Shown: positions 1 through 10,088 of the stretch, in pieces | How positions within the stretch are numbered: the stretch's first letter is position 1 | How the letters are laid out: each line of letters begins with the position of its first letter | NCBI GenBank assembly: GCA_033557465.1 | Contig: CM066043.1 | Span: 112,024,278 to 112,088,277, forward strand | Origin: Ichthyophis bannanicus | Taxonomy: Eukaryota > Chordata > Amphibia > Gymnophiona > Ichthyophiidae | DNA: 64,000 bases | Direction: 5' to 3' | Notes under the pieces: model-generated | The model's database searches: none | What the model was told of the DNA's origin: nothing | The model's input: the letters and a program-made list of their open reading frames with translations, nothing else | Position numbers and translations under genes: made by a program

Positions 1-235
1 ACCCACCCCTGGAATAATCGTAGCTTTATAGGTACTTACACATCTTAAAAGGCAGGAGGTGCTCTCAGGTGAAGCTCATTACCCAAATCAGTCATACACT
101 AAGGACCTGCGATTAGTTAAGCTTCAGGTGAACAAGGTATATTACACGTATTAGGTACAGTTTTATTAGTATAAATATCCATAGCAACCCTTAGTAAGTA
201 AAGAACTTAGATCTAAACACAAACTTAAAACTAAG

Positions 236-813
236 ATGCAGACAGCAGTCCAGCAGCGGGATGGGGGCTTTCCAGTCTTTTGCACTGAGTGTCACATGTA
301 TGATTTTCTCCCAGTTGGTGAGAGGTCTTACGTGTGCACTAGGTGCAAGGAGCTCTTTGCTCTCAGGGAACGAGTCTGTTCTCTAGAGGCTAAAGTAGCA
401 GACTTGGAAAGCATAAGACAGAGAGGTACATAGACGAGACCTACAGGGATATAGTCCTGAAGTCCCACCTCCAGTCTGGCAGCATCCCTGTTGCCATGGA
501 GGAGAGAGGTCACGTGACAGGAGAGCATCACCCTGGTGTGGCAGGAAGTGATCCTGTAACTAGGACCTGTCCTCCAAGTGATGTAAAACCCTCTTGCACC
601 GAGGAAGTTTCTCCAGGGCCATGTGCCCATGAGGGAAGGGTTAGGACAGCCGTTATAGTTGGTGATTCGATCATTAGGCATGTAGATAGCTGGGTGGCTG
701 GTGGACGTGAGGATCGCCTGGTAACATGCCTGCCTGGTGCGAAGGTAGCGGACCTCACGCACCACCTAGATAAGGTCTTAGATAGTGCTTGGGAGGAGTC
801 TGCTGTCTTGGTA
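236..813 (+). pseudogene. CR1-like ORF1, 5' part (zinc finger, start of SGNH esterase)
   Basis: The first 65 codons give a cysteine-rich finger (CTEC near residue 17, CTRC about 19 residues later) followed by a leucine-rich, coiled-coil-like stretch, as in CR1 ORF1 proteins. The frame ends at about 431. The reading continues in another frame from about 424 (YIDETYRD), so a small indel near 421-424 breaks it. The second frame has the SGNH/GDSL esterase block I motif GDSIIRH near 661-681. It stops at codon 811-813 (V), where DIRS A begins, and the esterase resumes at 6,588. ORF1 of this clade is thought to bind nucleic acid and hydrolyse esters. Confidence 0.75.
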
Positions 814-1002
814 AGCGTAGTTACTCACCTGTAACAGGTGTTCTCCAGGAGCAGCAGGAATCAGTCCTCACTTATGGGTGACGTCGGCGCCGACGGAGCC
901 CTCGCGGAGCAATTTTCCCCAGCTTTCAAAGAAAGCCTTTGGGAATTGCAGCGCGCATGCGCGGTCGTCTTCCCGCCCGAAGGTGCCATCTTAGCCAGTC
1001 AG
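814..1002 (-). repeat. DIRS A right inverted terminal repeat
   Basis: Reverse complement of the left repeat (6,428-6,587), plus about 27 extra bases at the outer end. It holds the 15-base palindrome CACCTGTAACAGGTG (826-840), a 14-base GC palindrome CGTCGGCGCCGACG (882-895), and in element sense a consensus 5' splice donor CAG|GTGAGT (complement of 823-831). 1,003-1,087 holds no gene. Confidence 0.88.
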
Positions 1003-1087
1003 ATGACATAGCTAAAAAAGACAGCATAAAAATTTGCAAAAAGAACATAAGCAGACGATTGCAACTCCAAGGGGAGGAGGGAGGGTA

Positions 1088-1186
1088 GTGAGGACTGATT
1101 CCTGCTGCTCCTGGAGAACACCTGTTACAGGTGAGTAACTACGCTTTCTCCAGGACCAAGCAGGAAGTCAGTCCTCACTTATGGGA
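1088..1186. repeat. DIRS A internal complementary region (ICR)
   Basis: Bases 1,088-1,145 are the reverse complement of the outer right end (814-872), and 1,146-1,186 are the reverse complement of the outer left end (about 6,548-6,587). The two matches meet at about 1,145/1,146, so the ICR looks like a joined left-right junction. In the DIRS model this region is the bridge for circularising the terminal copies. The adjoining 1,187-1,321 is a noncoding tail. Confidence 0.85.
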
Positions 1187-1321
1187 CTCCCAAGCTCAAG
1201 GCTACCGGAGACCCTAAGCACAAAAATGAGCTCCCTCTAGCTCAGCAGCACAGAAGGATAGAATCTTCGCTGAATTATCACCCACCGGTAGCCCACATCC
1301 GGGATGGAGGGTAGGAGTTGC

Positions 1322-2878
1322 TCAGACCTCAAAGAGATTACGGAGGACTGCCTGTCCGAAAGCACTGTCCCTACGGGACTCCCTCTCGAGACAGTAATGG
1401 ACCGCAAAAGTCTGGCTCGAAGACCAAGTAGCGGCCCGGCAGATGTCTGCCAGCGGAACAGAGCGGAGGTAAGCCACTGACGTGGCCTTTGCCCGAACGC
1501 AATGAGCCGTTACTCGACTTTCTAAGGCGAGTCCGGCTGCCCCATAAGCCCAAGAGATACAGTCCGCCACCCAGATGGACAGAGTACGCTTGGAGACCGG
1601 GAGCCCCAATTTATTGGGGTCAAAAGACACAAAAAGCTGAGCAGCTTTACGGTGCTCCCGCGTACGGTCAAGGTAGAAGTTCAATGCCCTTCTACAGTCC
1701 AGGGTATGGAGGACCGTCTCAGCTCGGCTGGAGTGTGGTCTGGGAAAGAAGGTCGGAAGTACCACCTCCTGATTCATGTGAAAAGGGGAGACCACTTTAG
1801 GCAAAAACTTTGGGTGAGTCCGTAGGACTACCCTATTCTTGTAGAATCGAGTGTAGGGGGGATCAGACACGAGGGCCTGCAATTCACTTACGCGCCTAGC
1901 GGAAGTGAGGGCTATCAAGAACAGTGTTTTCCAAGACAGAAAACGTAGAGAACAGGTAGCCATAGGTTCAAAAGGCGGACAGGTGATCCGCTGCAAAACC
2001 ACATTCAGGTCCCAGTCAGGCGCTGGCGGGCGCAGAGGTGGTTTAAGTAGAAGGAGACCTCGGAGAAACCTCGCTACGAGAGGGTCATTGGAGAGAGGTC
2101 TGCCGTCCACTGGCACATGATGTGCTGAAAGAGCACTGAGGTGAACTTTGACGGAGTTGGACTTAAGTCCCAGATTAGAGAGGTGCAGCAAGTACTGCAA
2201 GATCACCGACACCGGGCAGGAGAAGGGATCCTGAGACTGTTGGGTACACCAGACTGCAAAGCGACGCCATTTAAGGGCGTAGCATTTGCGGGTAGAAGGC
2301 CGTCGCGAAGCTAAGACGACCTCCTCCACCTCCGCCGGCAGGAGAAGGGGAGCAAGGACTACCCTCTCAGCAGCCAGGCCATAAGGTTGAGAGACCTGAG
2401 GTTGGGGTGCAGAAGGGACCCCTGATCCTGAGTGAGGAGATCCGGTTGTATCCCCAGAGGGATTGGGCCCTCCACCGCCAGTTGCAGCAGGAGAGGAAAC
2501 CACGGCTGCCTGGGCCAGCGAGGGGCCACCAGGATCATGAAGGCTTTGTCTCGGAGAACCTTGAAAAGAGTCCGAGAGACCAGCGGGATGGGAGGGAAAG
2601 CGTACAGAAGGCTCCCCGACCACGAGATCAGAAAGGCGTCCGCCGCAACCCGAAGGGGGTGTGGCTGACGAGAGCAGAAGCGAGGAAGCTGCCGGTTGTG
2701 AGGACTGGCAAAGAGATCCACCGTGGGGAGACCCCACTTGAGGAAGAGCTTCTGAACTACCAAGGGATCCAGACGCCACTCGTGCGGCTGGAGGACCCTG
2801 CTGAGTTTGTCTGCAAGGCAATTTTCTTGGCCCGGGAGATAAACTGCCCTGAGGAGAATGCCGTGACTGACGGCCCAA
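1322..2878 (-). CDS. DIRS A tyrosine recombinase
   Basis: 518 codons, uninterrupted. The N-terminal ~170 residues are Pro/Ser-rich and overlap the RNase H frame; the core-binding domain spans about 185-300 and the catalytic domain about 310-518. Phage-integrase-type residues are visible: Arg in SARRVSEL (about 328), HxxR in AHCVRA (about 459 and 462), Trp in ATWSS (about 485) and the nucleophilic Tyr in HYCLE (about 495). DIRS elements use this enzyme in place of a DDE integrase to insert circular DNA. It has no own start region free of the upstream frame, so its start is uncertain. It looks catalytically complete. Confidence 0.9.
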   Translation of the reverse strand: MGRQSRHSPQGSLSPGPRKLPCRQTQQGPPAARVASGSLGSSEALPQVGSPHGGSLCQSSQPAASSLLLSSATPPSGCGGRLSDLVVGEPSVRFPSHPAGLSDSFQGSPRQSLHDPGGPSLAQAAVVSSPAATGGGGPNPSGDTTGSPHSGSGVPSAPQPQVSQPYGLAAERVVLAPLLLPAEVEEVVLASRRPSTRKCYALKWRRFAVWCTQQSQDPFSCPVSVILQYLLHLSNLGLKSNSVKVHLSALSAHHVPVDGRPLSNDPLVARFLRGLLLLKPPLRPPAPDWDLNVVLQRITCPPFEPMATCSLRFLSWKTLFLIALTSARRVSELQALVSDPPYTRFYKNRVVLRTHPKFLPKVVSPFHMNQEVVLPTFFPRPHSSRAETVLHTLDCRRALNFYLDRTREHRKAAQLFVSFDPNKLGLPVSKRTLSIWVADCISWAYGAAGLALESRVTAHCVRAKATSVAYLRSVPLADICRAATWSSSQTFAVHYCLERESRRDSAFGQAVLRNLFEV

Positions 2879-4694
2879 GAGCAGAGCTTCTGTGCCTCCC
2901 GGCAGAGAGGAGGAAGGAGCCCGTGCCCCCCTGCTTGTTCACGTAGAACATGGCAACTTGATTGTCCGTCTGGACAAGGACGGACTGTTGGGAAGTCAGG
3001 TGGGAGAAGGCCTTGAGAGCGAGGCGGATCGCCCTGAGCTCCAGGAAGTTGATCTGCTGAGCAGACTCCCACGTGGTCCAGAGGCCCTGAGTACGTGCCT
3101 CTTGGCAATGTGCTCCCCAGCCCAGGAGGGATGCATCGGTGGTCAGCACCCGGGTCGGCTGAGGTGACTGGAAAGGCATTCCGAATATCAGGTTCGGCTG
3201 CCGGAGCCACCACCGGAGAGACGAGAGCAGCGGCTCGGAGACGCGCACTAGGTCTGCCAGGCCGCCTGTGGCTTGTCGCCACTGCTGGCGGAGACACCAT
3301 TGAGCAGACCGCATGTTCAGGCGGGCATTGGGGGTCACATGGACGGTGGAAGCCATATGGCCAAGCAGTCTCAGGAAGCGCCTGGCGGAGACCAGGGGCT
3401 GGCTGCGAAAGCGGTCGGCTAGGTCCATGAGCCGTTGAGCCCTGTCGAGCGGTAGGTACGCTCGTGCCCGAGGAGTGTGCAGCCTTGCGCCGATGAACTC
3501 GAGATCCTGTGAGGGGAGCAAAGTGGACTTTGCGAAGTTTATGACAAAGCCCAAGTGCTGCAGCAGAGTCACCGTGCGGCACGTGGCGTTGGTGACCTCC
3601 TGAGCGGACGCTGCTCTGATGAGCCAGTCGTCGAGGTACGGAAAGACATAGAGGCCGTGAAGCCGGAGATGGGCCGCCACGACCGCGAGACATTTTGTGA
3701 AGACTCGCGGTGCGGAGGACAGGCCAAAGGGCAGTACCCTGTACTGGTAATGATTTCCTGCCACCACAAACCTTAGGTATTGGCGGTGGCTTGGGTGGAT
3801 GAGGATGTGCGTGTAGGCATCCTTTAGATCCAAGGAGCATAGCCAATCTCCCTGCTGGAGGTAGGGCAGAAGGATTCCAAGGGTAAGCATTTTGAACTTC
3901 TCCCGCATCAGGAACTTGTTGAGGTTGCGCAAGTCCAGGATGGGTCTGAGGCCCCCTGTTCTCTTTGGTATCAGAAAATACCTTGAATAAAAACCTTGAC
4001 CTCTCAGGTGGTGGGGCACCGGTTCCACCGCCTGTTCCTGCAGAAGACTTGCTAACTCCTGAAGGAGCAACTCCCTGTGCAGAGGGGGGCGCGCAGGTTT
4101 TCCCGGAAAATAGGAGGGAGGGACCTGATGGAAGTGGAGAAGGTAGCCTTCTCGCACGACCTGAAGCACCCAGGCATCTGCGGTGATGCTGGACCACCTG
4201 TGGGCGAAGTGAACCAGCCGGCCTCCGGTGCTGGGAGGGACCAGCGGGGGGGGAGAGGCTATGCTGAGCGAGTCAAAAACCCCCTCCCTGCTGAGCAGGG
4301 GCTGGTGGTGCAGGCTTGGGGGCTTGCTGCCTACGGGACCCGTTACCCCGTCCCTTGGCCTGCTGGCCCTGTTGGGGAGCTGCAGGGGCCTGATAATGGG
4401 GGTACTGTTTGTAGGCAGCCGCCTTCCTCGGGTAAAAGGACTTTTTTCCCGAGCCCTTCTTTTTCTGGGAAGGGGCGGAGGTCTTCCTAGAAAGCCTGGT
4501 CCTGGTGAGAGTCTCAGTCTCAATTTGTGCAGCCTTTTCCGCCATGGGCTTGCCAAAGAGGTTTTCGCCTCGGCAGGGGACATCGACCAACTTGTCCTGT
4601 ACCCAGGGCTCAAGGTCCGACGACTGAAGCCAAGCCTGTCGGCGGGCACCGATGCCGGCTGCGGCCACTCTAGCCGAGGCCTCAAAGCCATCAT
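2359..4694 (-). pseudogene. DIRS A reverse transcriptase-RNase H, one frameshift
   Basis: Reads from 4,694 leftwards, overlapping the gag end by about 420 bases. RT motifs are in order: LDLKDAY (about residue 288), LPFGLSSAP (about 321) and YLDDW (about 353), the DD being catalytic. RNase H follows with TTDAS (about 518), ELRA (about 552) and TDNQV (about 576). Near 2,905 the frame breaks just after NKQGGTGS. The rest of RNase H and the C-terminal extension typical of the family (LPGQENCLADKLSR, VDLFASP, YAFPPIPL) continue in another frame to 2,359. Copies C, F and G read this segment in one frame, so a 1-base loss is the simplest explanation. Confidence 0.85.
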
Positions 4695-6195
4695 AGGCTG
4701 CTCGGGACATGAACTTTGAGCATTCCCGAATGCCCGTGGACAAGGCTAGGAACCTCCGCAAGGGCTCCTCGGAGAGACCAGCGGAAAATCCGGCTAGCTC
4801 TTTAGCCAGATCCCGGAGATACATGCCCATGTAGAGCTGGTAAGTCTGGACACGACATGCGAGCATAGAGCCCTGGAAGCACTTCTTGCCAAGGCCATCC
4901 AGGTTACGGGCCTCCCTTCCAGGAGGCACCGAGGAGTGCATCTTCTGGCTCTTAAGACGATGCATGGCCGATTCCACTACAATGGAATGGTGTGGCAGCT
5001 GTGCCTTCTGAAAGCCAGGGCTCTTGCGGACCCGATAGATAGAATCGACCCGCTTGCTCAGGACCGGCGAGGAGGCCGGACTCTCCCACATGCGGAAGAG
5101 TAGTCGTTCCAGCATAGGAGGAACCGGCACAGTAAAGTGCTCCCTCGCGGGAGAGTCATACTGGAGGGCGTCGAGCTCTTCGGCTCGAGGCTCCTCCTCG
5201 GGATCCGCAGGGAAGGCCAAAGCCTTGGCCATATCCCTAACGAAGTCCGAGAACCGGGCATCCTCCGGGGGGGACTGCTTCCGAGGCTCGGACCCCGGTG
5301 AGTCCGATGGGACACACCGAGTCCGGAAAGAATCAGGTGACTCTTCCTCCTCAGACTCCCAGACCGACTCCGACGAGGACTCGGTGGGGTCGGCCCGGGC
5401 AGGGTGCGGCGCCAGCCGCCCCGACGTCGAGGGAGTCGGCGTCGGCGACCTCGGTCCCGAACGGGAGGCCGAGGGTGACCTCGACCGAGGATCGACTCGA
5501 GTTCTCATTGACTCGAGGATCGGCTCGGTCTCCGGGGTCGACTTGGACGTCGACGTCCCGGCGGTCGGGGCAGCGGCGCCAGCGAGGCCAGCGAGCAGTG
5601 CCCGCTGCTGGTCCATGAAGGCAGACAGTCTGCTCTCCAAGGCCGTCAACCTGAGTCCGAGCTCAGGTGACCCAGCAGCCCCCGACTCGGGCCCCGACGG
5701 CGTCGGGCCCGACGTCGGCTGTCGCGGAGGCGAGTCCAGAAGGACTACAGGACTTACCCGGGCAGGCATCTCCGACTCCAGGCGAGGTCGCTTCGGGAGA
5801 TGTTCCTTCTCCAAGGACCCGGGGCGGCTGTCGGGGCTATGCGACCTGGCCCTCGCGGAGCCAGGAGCGTCCACCGACGCCGCCCTCGCGGGTTTTTCCT
5901 TCCGACGATGGTCCCCGGAGGGAGAACCCCGGTCGGAGGAGCTCCGGCGACGGTCCGAGCTGGAGCCCTTTGACACGGAGGCCTCCGACGAGGTCCGGGT
6001 ACGGCTGGGGTCAGCGAAGATTCTCTCGCGCTGATGCCGCCGACTTCTCAACGCCTTCGAGGACAGTTTGCTGCAGGGCCCACAGATCAGTTCCTCATGA
6101 TCCGGGCCCAAGCAGCGGAGGCAAAAGTCGTGTGTGTCGGTTAGTGACATATTTCGGTCACACCGACCACACCGCTTAAAGCCACTGGCAGCCAT
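4273..6195 (-). CDS. DIRS A Gag-like protein
   Basis: 640 codons, uninterrupted. It starts MAASGFKRC with a paired-cysteine finger (CxxC near residues 9-12, then CLRCLGPDH and CGPC up to about 46). This is followed by a long disordered Ser/Pro/Arg/Glu-rich stretch (about 50-330) and a C-terminal alpha-rich domain ending in a Lys/Gly/Gln-rich tail. The same N-terminal finger (ASGFK..C..C, TDTH, CLGPDH) starts the gag of C and G. It presumably packages element RNA. The start is the first Met upstream of the finger. 6,196-6,427 is the untranslated leader; I see nothing else in it. Confidence 0.85.
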   Translation of the reverse strand: MAASGFKRCGRCDRNMSLTDTHDFCLRCLGPDHEELICGPCSKLSSKALRSRRHQRERIFADPSRTRTSSEASVSKGSSSDRRRSSSDRGSPSGDHRRKEKPARAASVDAPGSARARSHSPDSRPGSLEKEHLPKRPRLESEMPARVSPVVLLDSPPRQPTSGPTPSGPESGAAGSPELGLRLTALESRLSAFMDQQRALLAGLAGAAAPTAGTSTSKSTPETEPILESMRTRVDPRSRSPSASRSGPRSPTPTPSTSGRLAPHPARADPTESSSESVWESEEEESPDSFRTRCVPSDSPGSEPRKQSPPEDARFSDFVRDMAKALAFPADPEEEPRAEELDALQYDSPAREHFTVPVPPMLERLLFRMWESPASSPVLSKRVDSIYRVRKSPGFQKAQLPHHSIVVESAMHRLKSQKMHSSVPPGREARNLDGLGKKCFQGSMLACRVQTYQLYMGMYLRDLAKELAGFSAGLSEEPLRRFLALSTGIRECSKFMSRAAYDGFEASARVAAAGIGARRQAWLQSSDLEPWVQDKLVDVPCRGENLFGKPMAEKAAQIETETLTRTRLSRKTSAPSQKKKGSGKKSFYPRKAAAYKQYPHYQAPAAPQQGQQAKGRGNGSRRQQAPKPAPPAPAQQGGGF

Positions 6196-6427
6196 CGGGG
6201 GAAAAAGGGCCCCTGCGAGGTCAAAGGACCGGGCTGCCAGGGAAAACGAAAATGAAAGCTGACTAAGTCAGAAAAACCGAAAAAACGCTAGAGGACTCGA
6301 GACCGGCGTCGCGAGTCCGGGCGGGAAAACGATCGGCGAAAGAAAAAAGTATAAAAGAAAGAGGAAAATCAACTTTTTCGCGGGGACAAGACGGGGACGT
6401 CTGCAGGGCTCCGCGGAAAAAAGAAGA

Positions 6428-6587
6428 CTGGCTAAGATGGCACCTTCGGGCGGGAAGACGACCGCGCATGCGCGCTGCAATTCCCAAAGGCTTTCTTTGA
6501 AAGCTGGGGAAAATTGCTCCGCGAGGGCTCCGTCGGCGCCGACGTCACCCATAAGTGAGGACTGACTTCCTGCTTGGTCCTGGAGAA
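6428..6587 (-). repeat. DIRS A left inverted terminal repeat
   Basis: Inverted partner of 814-1,002, carrying the same GC palindrome at 6,531-6,544 and ending GGTCCTGGAGAA at 6,587. It lacks the CACCTGTAACAGGTG tip of the right end, so the ends are asymmetric. As the 5' end of the element it probably carries the promoter, but no TATA box is obvious. Confidence 0.85.
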
Positions 6588-6926
6588 CATGTCAGTACCA
6601 ATGACATAGGAAAATGTGGTAGGGAGGTTCTGGAGGTTAAATTTAGGCTTTTAGGTAGGAAGTTGAAATCCAGAACTTCCAGGGTAGCATTCTCCGAAAT
6701 GCTTCCTGTTCCACGCGCAGGACCCAAAAGGCAGGCAGAGCTCCAGAGTCTCAATGCGTAGATGAGACAGTGGTGCAGAGATGAGGGTTTTGGATTTGTT
6801 AGGAACTGGGGAACATTCTGGGGAAAGGAGGGGCTCTTCCGAAGGGATGGGCTTCACCTTAACCGGGATGGAACCAGGCTGCTGGCATTAACCTTTAAAA
6901 AGGAGATAGAGCAGCTTTTAAACTAG
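6588..6926 (+). pseudogene. CR1-like ORF1, 3' part (rest of SGNH esterase)
   Basis: Resumes the frame cut at 813, starting with the esterase block containing STNDI (GTNDI in the family). The C-terminal block around RRDGLHLNRDG (near 6,836-6,870) holds the expected Asp and His. An in-frame TAG at 6,759-6,761 interrupts a position that reads Trp in related proteins. Downstream the frame stays open to TAG at 6,924-6,926. 6,927-7,036 is a short inter-ORF spacer. Confidence 0.75.
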
Positions 6927-7036
6927 ATATTAGGGGAAAGCCGACAGTCGCCGAAGAGCGGATGGTTCGGAAGAATGTATCTTTGAAGGATACTACCAAA
7001 AGCAGAGAGGTTCCATAAAAGAGTAAAGTAGCCCAA

Positions 7037-9922
7037 ATGCCCTCAAGTATGGAGCAGACAGAGCTTAACGATCCCAAATTACCCATGTCTAACAATAGCC
7101 AAATTAACATGAATAAAATATATTCTCTAAAATGCTTGTATGCAAATGCTAGAAGTCTAAAAAATAAGATGGGAGAGTTAGAATATATAGCACTAAATGA
7201 AAGGTTAGATATGATTGGAATATCAGACACATGGTGGAAGGAGGACAACCAGTGGGACACTGTGATACCTGGGTACAAACTATATCGTAATGATAGAGCT
7301 GATCAAATTGGTGGAGGGGTTGCTCTCTATGTTAGAGAGGGCATTGAGTCAGAAAGGATTAAAGTTTTGCAGGAAACAAAATCTGCTGTAGAATCTATAT
7401 GGATTGAAATTCCATGTAAAAGGGGGAAGGCAATGGCAGTGGGGGTGTACTATCGAGCGCCTGGCCAGAATGACCAAATGGATGATGAAATGCTCAAAGA
7501 AATCAAGGAAGTTAACAAATGTTACAGCGCAGTAATAATAATGGGTGATTTCAACTACCCCGGTATCGACTGGGTCAGTGTCACGTCAGGACATGCTAGG
7601 GAGATAATGTTCCTAGATGAAATAAATGACTGCTTCTTGGAGCAGCTGGTTCATGAACCGACCAGAGGGGAAGCCATATTAGACCTAGTCCTTAGTGGAA
7701 CACCAGATCTAGTGCAAGAGATAAGGTTGTTGGGGCCACTTGGCAATAGTGATCATAGCATGATTGCCTTTGATTTAATTAGTGGAGGAGGGATAGTAAG
7801 GAAATCCACAGTACTACCTTTTAACTTTCGAAAGGGAGACTATGATAAAATGAGGAAAACAGTTAAGAAAAAACTAAAAGGAGCAGTTGCAAAGGTTAAA
7901 GACGTACATCAGGCTTGGCTGTTGTTGAAAAATACTATCTTGGAAGCCCAGACCAGCTGTGTTCCACGCTTTAAGAAAAGTGGAAGGAAGTCCAAAAAAC
8001 TGCCAGCATGGTTTAAAGGTGAGGTCAGAGAGGCTGTTGTTGCCAAAAAAGCATCTTTCAGGAAATGGAAAAAAGAGTCAAACGACGAAACCTGGAAACA
8101 GCACAAGCACTGGCAAGTCAAATGCAAGGCATTGATAAGGCAGGCAAAGGGAGAATTTGAGAAGAAGCTTGCTGCGGAAGCAAAAACGCGAAGTAAAGAC
8201 CTTTTCAAGTACATTCGTAGCAAAAAACCTGTGAGAGAGACAGTTGGTCCATTAGATGATAAAGGGGTTAAAGGAGCACTAAGAGGCGACAAGGCAATAG
8301 CGGAGAGACTGAATGAATTCTTTGCTTCAGTCTTTACTGAGGAAGATGTAGGGATGTTACCCATGACTGAAGTGGTATTTAAAGGTGCAGAAGAATTGAA
8401 GGAAATATTGATACATCGGGAAGATGTATTACAACTATTAGATAAACTGAAGAGTAGCAAATCACCTGGACCGGATGGTATACATCCAAGGGTGTTGAAA
8501 GAACTGAAATATGAGATTGCAGACCTGCTATTAGTAATCTGTGAACTATCATTAAAATCATCTCGAATACCTGAAGATTAGAGGATTGCCAATGTAACAC
8601 CAATTTTTAAAAAGGGTTCCAGGGGTGATCCGGGAAACTACAGACCGGTGAGCTTGACATCAGTACCGGGAAAAATGGTAGAAACCATCATAAAGAATAA
8701 AACTACTCAGCATGTAGATAGTCATGACCTAATGGGAGACAGCCAACATGGCTTTAGACAAGGAAGATCTTGTCTTACTAATCTGTTATGTTTTTTTGAA
8801 GGAGTGAATAATCAGGTGGACAAAGGTGAGTCGGTTGATATTGTGTATCTGGACTTTCAGAAAGCCTTTGGCAAGGTCCCTCATCAGAGACTTTTGGCAA
8901 AACTAAAGAGTCATGGGATAGGAGGCAGTGTACTATTGTGGATTAGGAACTGGTTAAAAGATAGAAAGCAGAGGGTAGGGCTAAATGGCCAGTTTTCCCA
9001 ATGGAGAAAGGTGAATAGTGGTGTACCCCAGGGATCTGTGCTGGGTCCGCTGCATTTTGACATTCATAAATGACCTGGAAAGTGGAATAACGAGTGAGGT
9101 TATCAAATTTGCAGATGACACAAAACTATTTAAAGTTGTTAAAACCCAAGAGGATTGTGGAAAATTGCAAGAGGATCTTGATAAATTGGAAGACTGGGCA
9201 TCAAAATGGCAGATGAAATTTAATGTGGACAAGTGCAAGGTTATGCACCTAGGGAAGAACAACCCAAACTATGGTTACACGATGCAAGGTTCCACATTAG
9301 GAACTACCACCCAGGAAAAAGATTTAGGCGTCATTGTGGATACCATGTTAAAACCCTCGGCCCAGTGTGCAGCGGTGGCCAAGAGAGCAAATAGAATGCT
9401 AGGTATGATAAGGAAAGGAATGGAAAATAAAACAAAAGATATTATAATGCCTCTATATCGTTCCATGGTGAGACCGCACCTTGAATATTGTGTGTAATTC
9501 TGTTCGCCGTATCTTAAAAAGGATATAGCGATTTTAGAAAAGGTTCAGAGAAGAGCCACCAAAATGGTAAAGGGGATGGAAGGATACTCCTATGAAGAAA
9601 GGCTAAAAAGGTTAGGGCTCTTTAACCTGGAAAAGAGACGGCTGAGGGGAGATATGATATTAGTCTATAAATTAATGAACGGAGTGGAACGGGTAAACGT
9701 AGATCGATTGTTTACCTTATCAGAATATAGAAAGACTAGGGGACATGCAATGAAGCTACAGGGTAAACTATTAAGACTAATAAAAGAAAATATTTTTTCA
9801 CTCAACGTGTAATCAAACTCTGGAATTTGTTACCGGAGGATGTAGTAAAGGCTGTTAGTGTAGCTGGGTTTAAAAAAGGTTTGGACAAGTTCCTGGAAGA
9901 AAGGTCCATAAACCATTATTAA
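7037..9922 (+). pseudogene. CR1-like ORF2 (endonuclease-reverse transcriptase), broken
   Basis: The N-terminal part is an APE-type endonuclease (YANARSLKNK, DTWW, GDFNYPGID, SDHSMI); the RT follows ([32 protein letters not shown]), then the conserved C-terminus ending in SINHY. Lesions: TAG at 8,579-8,581, a 2-base loss near 9,062 after VLGPL, TAA at 9,495-9,497, and a 1-base loss near 9,768. In motif A the second acidic position reads G (KAFGKV) where the other copies have D. 9,923-10,088 is the 3' UTR, which ends in the shared CR1 tail. Confidence 0.88.
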
Positions 9923-10088
9923 GAAGGGACCCAGGATATCAATGCTTGAACCAATACAAGCATTGTGGAACCTGTGTCCCTTGGGGAAACTGCTAGGTAC
10001 ATATGACCTAGATTGGCCACTGTTGGAAACAGAATACTGGGCTTGATGGACCTTGGTCTAACCCAGTATGGCATATCTTATGTTCTTA

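Larger units (their letters stand above)
814..6587 (-). mobile_element. DIRS-type retrotransposon A, near-complete
   Basis: A 5,774-bp element with coding on the minus strand in the order gag, RT-RNase H, tyrosine recombinase. It has inverted terminal repeats and an internal complementary region next to the right repeat, features that define DIRS-like elements. Ends are fixed by the interrupted LINE: codon GTA (811-813) is followed in frame by CAT (6,588-6,590), with no target duplication and no lost base, as expected for recombinase-mediated insertion. Many intact CpGs and long open frames suggest a recent insertion. The only clear coding lesion I see is a frameshift in RNase H near 2,905. 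Confidence 0.92.
1..10088 (+). mobile_element. CR1-like LINE copy 1, split by DIRS A
   Basis: Non-LTR retrotransposon read on the plus strand: leader (1-235), ORF1 (236-813, resuming 6,588-6,926), ORF2 (7,037-9,922) and a short 3' UTR ending at about 10,088 with the ATGTTCTTATG tail shared by the other CR1-like copies here. DIRS A occupies 814-6,587. The 5' end is not defined and may lie left of the window. ORF1 and ORF2 both carry lesions, so the copy cannot move by itself. The 3' end abuts DIRS B1 gag sequence, so this LINE probably landed inside an older DIRS element. Confidence 0.85.

Noticed and set aside
2359..4197. 612-codon minus frame as a separate DIRS A protein
   Set aside because: Only its C-terminal third has family motifs, and these continue RNase H after the frameshift. 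The first part is antiphase to RT.
5054..6034. 326-codon plus-strand frame
   Set aside because: It lies antisense to DIRS A gag, whose finger and position fit the family. The frame is open because of GC-rich gag composition.
814..6587. LTR retrotransposon or Crypton
   Set aside because: The ends are inverted, not direct, repeats. An RT is present, unlike Cryptons, and a tyrosine recombinase replaces the DDE integrase.
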